A stretch of 6,883 nucleotides of DNA from Nitrospira sp. GTDB lineage: Bacteria > Nitrospirota > Nitrospiria > Nitrospirales > Nitrospiraceae. The stretch is taken from positions 23,117 to 29,999 of the forward strand of contig JABMDE010000052.1 of NCBI GenBank assembly GCA_015904055.1, given 5' to 3'. The stretch's first letter is position 1. Every line of letters starts with the position of its first letter. Below, piece by piece: positions 5,672-6,883 of the stretch. The notes beneath the pieces were generated by a model. That model was given only the letters and a program-made list of their open reading frames with translations, ran no database searches and was not told the origin of the DNA. Both the position numbers and the translations under genes were made by a program.

Positions 5672-6520
5672 ATGGTGAGGTTGTCACGACAGCATGCGGG
5701 GAGGACCGTTCGCCTTAGGCCATTGGTCATTCTGGTCTGCTCGATTTGGTCCCTGTGGAGCACAGAAGCGCTAGCGGTTCGTCCCTTTGTAACTGACGAT
5801 GCACGCATTGTCTATAAGGGGCAACTCGGAACGGAAACATATGGCGGCACGACGGTAGTGAAGGGAGAGAGCCCCGCGTATGAGATGCGCACATTGGAAG
5901 GTCTAGGCATCACCGATCGCTTCGAGCTGACGGCAGGTGGATTCGGGTTCACCTATCAGGACCATCAAGCCCGTCCGCTCGACCTGTTAATTCAGCCGAA
6001 ATACGTCTTACATAGTTCCCTCGGCGCGATTCCCTCTCTCTCAGTTGCCGCGGCCATGATGTATCCCTTGAGCGGCAATCGCCAGCATTGGGATGGTTAC
6101 AGCATGGTGCATGTCAGTTGGTTTCTGTTTACACCGAATGCCGACATTGATCCGTACGATAATGATTTGGCAATCCATCTCAATTTCGGCACCAAGAATC
6201 GCTATGATGCTGGTCCGGCGACCTTCCAGAGCAAGTTCTATTGGGCGGCGGGGTTCGAGGTGATTACATTTACACGCGAATTGCGACTCTTGGGCGAAGT
6301 GTTCAATGGCGACCCTTTCGGCTTCGAGGAGAAGTTTCCTGCTTTTCAAACGGGGCTCCGTTGGTATAAGGCGGCGAATACACAGCTGGATCTCGTCTTT
6401 CGAGGGGTTCGCAATACGACTGAAGATGTTCGCTTAGCTGCCGGTGGAGGCGGCTTGTCTGAAGAATGGAATTACACCATTCAAGTGGGTTTTCGATATC
6501 TTATCGACGTGTTCCGCTAG
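5672..6520 (+). CDS. outer-membrane beta-barrel protein, transporter-like (RPFVTDDA family)
   Basis: This encodes 282 residues. A basic N-terminus and hydrophobic segment (PLVILVCSIWSLWS, about 17-30) end in EALA|V, a likely signal-peptidase I site after Ala35. The mature protein starts with RPFVTDDARIVYKGQLGTET, a motif I know from a family of uncharacterised outer-membrane proteins sometimes annotated as transporters related to the MetA phenol-degradation group. The rest alternates short amphipathic strands rich in Tyr/Phe/Trp and Gly (LTAGGFGFTYQ, LAIHLNFGTKN, FYWAAGFEVITF, YTIQVGFRYLIDVF), as expected for a beta-barrel; the chain ends Phe-Arg instead of a terminal Phe. ATG 5672 is only four bases from AGGGAG, so GTG 5675 (seven bases) may be the true start. 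The substrate is unknown. Confidence 0.75.
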   Translation: MVRLSRQHAGRTVRLRPLVILVCSIWSLWSTEALAVRPFVTDDARIVYKGQLGTETYGGTTVVKGESPAYEMRTLEGLGITDRFELTAGGFGFTYQDHQARPLDLLIQPKYVLHSSLGAIPSLSVAAAMMYPLSGNRQHWDGYSMVHVSWFLFTPNADIDPYDNDLAIHLNFGTKNRYDAGPATFQSKFYWAAGFEVITFTRELRLLGEVFNGDPFGFEEKFPAFQTGLRWYKAANTQLDLVFRGVRNTTEDVRLAAGGGGLSEEWNYTIQVGFRYLIDVFR

Positions 6521-6537
6521 CGAATGGGGGTGATGGC

Positions 6538-6801
6538 GTGGATCGAAGTGTAGTGGGCTTATGGGCACTGGTCCTGATGATAGGTATCGTGGGCTTGCAT
6601 GGATGTGGATTGGACGGTATGACCGGGACATCGGTACGGGTCGATGGAGATTAGTATCGTATTCAAACGCCAAGCGGGGGAGTGCGTGTGCATGCCTATG
6701 TCTCGAAGAGCGGCCATGCGGAGTGTTTTCAGAGGCTCGAAAGATGGGCAGGGGAGCGGATTAAGAGGTGTGGAAGCTTAGCCCACGAGATCGGGGTCTA
6801 A
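6538..6801 (+). pseudogene. small lipoprotein frame interrupted by an in-frame TAG
   Basis: From GTG 6538, with a GGGGG ribosome-site-like run at 6526-6530, the frame encodes MDRSVVGLWALVLMIGIVGLHGCG: a short basic start, a hydrophobic helix and a lipobox-like L-H-G-C with Cys23 as the likely lipidated residue. His at the -2 position is unusual. The frame stops at TAG 6652-6654, giving a 38-residue product. Directly after the TAG the same frame continues for 48 sense codons with protein-like content (YRIQTPSGGVRVHAYVSKSG, then CFQRLERWAGERIKR) to TAA 6799-6801. I read this as an ~87-residue lipoprotein gene broken by one nonsense change (for example from CAG or TGG), although a genuine 38-residue product is possible. 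It starts 17 bases after the outer-membrane protein gene and could share its transcript. No known family is recognised. Confidence 0.5.
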
Positions 6802-6883
6802 ACGGTTCAGAGGTTTCACAGAGAGGGCTTTGATCTCGTTGTAGACGATGACCCGGCCGACTTGGCGTAGACGGCTGAATACC
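6778..6883 (-). CDS. C-terminal end of an unidentified minus-strand gene (partial)
   Basis: On the minus strand the frame is open from the window edge to TAA at 6778-6780, giving 34 residues that include SRLRQVGRVIVYNEIKALS and end in NRLDPDLVG. The composition and the clean end look like a real protein C-terminus, but too little is visible to name it. It converges on the lipoprotein frame, and the two coding ends overlap by 24 bp; no hairpin terminator separates them. Confidence 0.55.
   Translation of the reverse strand, partial: VFSRLRQVGRVIVYNEIKALSVKPLNRLDPDLVG

Noticed and set aside
6652..6654. TAG recoding as pyrrolysine or programmed readthrough
   Set aside because: No supporting element or known family is visible, and a simple nonsense change explains it; kept only as a remote alternative.
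1..6883. CRISPR array, tRNA, rRNA, insertion sequence or phage module
   Set aside because: I found no regularly spaced repeats, tRNA-like CCA-ended folds, transposase motifs or terminal inverted repeats with target duplications on reading both strands.

Overview
The window reads as a chromosomal piece of a Gram-negative bacterium, most likely of the phylum Nitrospirota (Nitrospira-like). This placement rests on gene content, moderately high GC and protein flavour recalled from that group, not on any search. The Gram-negative call is firmer: there is an outer-membrane beta-barrel protein with a signal peptide, an inner-membrane PilN/PilO/PilP-like series, and a candidate lipoprotein.

Left part (1-3544), plus strand: one tightly packed operon for a type IV pilus / type II secretion-like machine. 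In order it holds the C-terminus of a GspE/PilB-type assembly ATPase, a PilM/GspL-like actin-fold protein, a PilN-like bitopic protein, a PilO/GspM-like protein, a PilP/GspC-like protein and a minor pseudopilin with a proline-rich tail. Genes abut or overlap. Together they would form the cytoplasmic motor, the inner-membrane platform and a pseudopilus subunit. No secretin, GspF or prepilin peptidase lies in the window.

Middle (3545-4780): a sigma70-like promoter precedes proA (glutamate-5-semialdehyde dehydrogenase). The gene is broken: an apparent 34-nt deletion shifts the frame near 4246, and the last ~50 residues of the family are missing. I annotate it as a pseudogene. Proline synthesis by this organism would then need another proA copy.

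Right part (4781-6883): a complete single-RRM glycine-rich RNA-binding protein gene with a very strong Shine-Dalgarno and a clear hairpin terminator. A gene-poor, relatively AT-rich stretch of ~420 bp follows, holding what looks like minus-strand coding debris. Next is a 282-residue outer-membrane protein whose ribosome site sits inside a perfect 9-bp inverted repeat. A small lipoprotein frame interrupted by an in-frame TAG comes after it, and the window closes with the C-terminus of an unidentified minus-strand gene that converges on and overlaps that frame.

The left operon looks intact and ordinary. The right two thirds show several signs of gene decay (proA, the minus-strand debris, the TAG-interrupted lipoprotein). 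I see no CRISPR array, tRNA, rRNA, transposase or clear new defence-like system.
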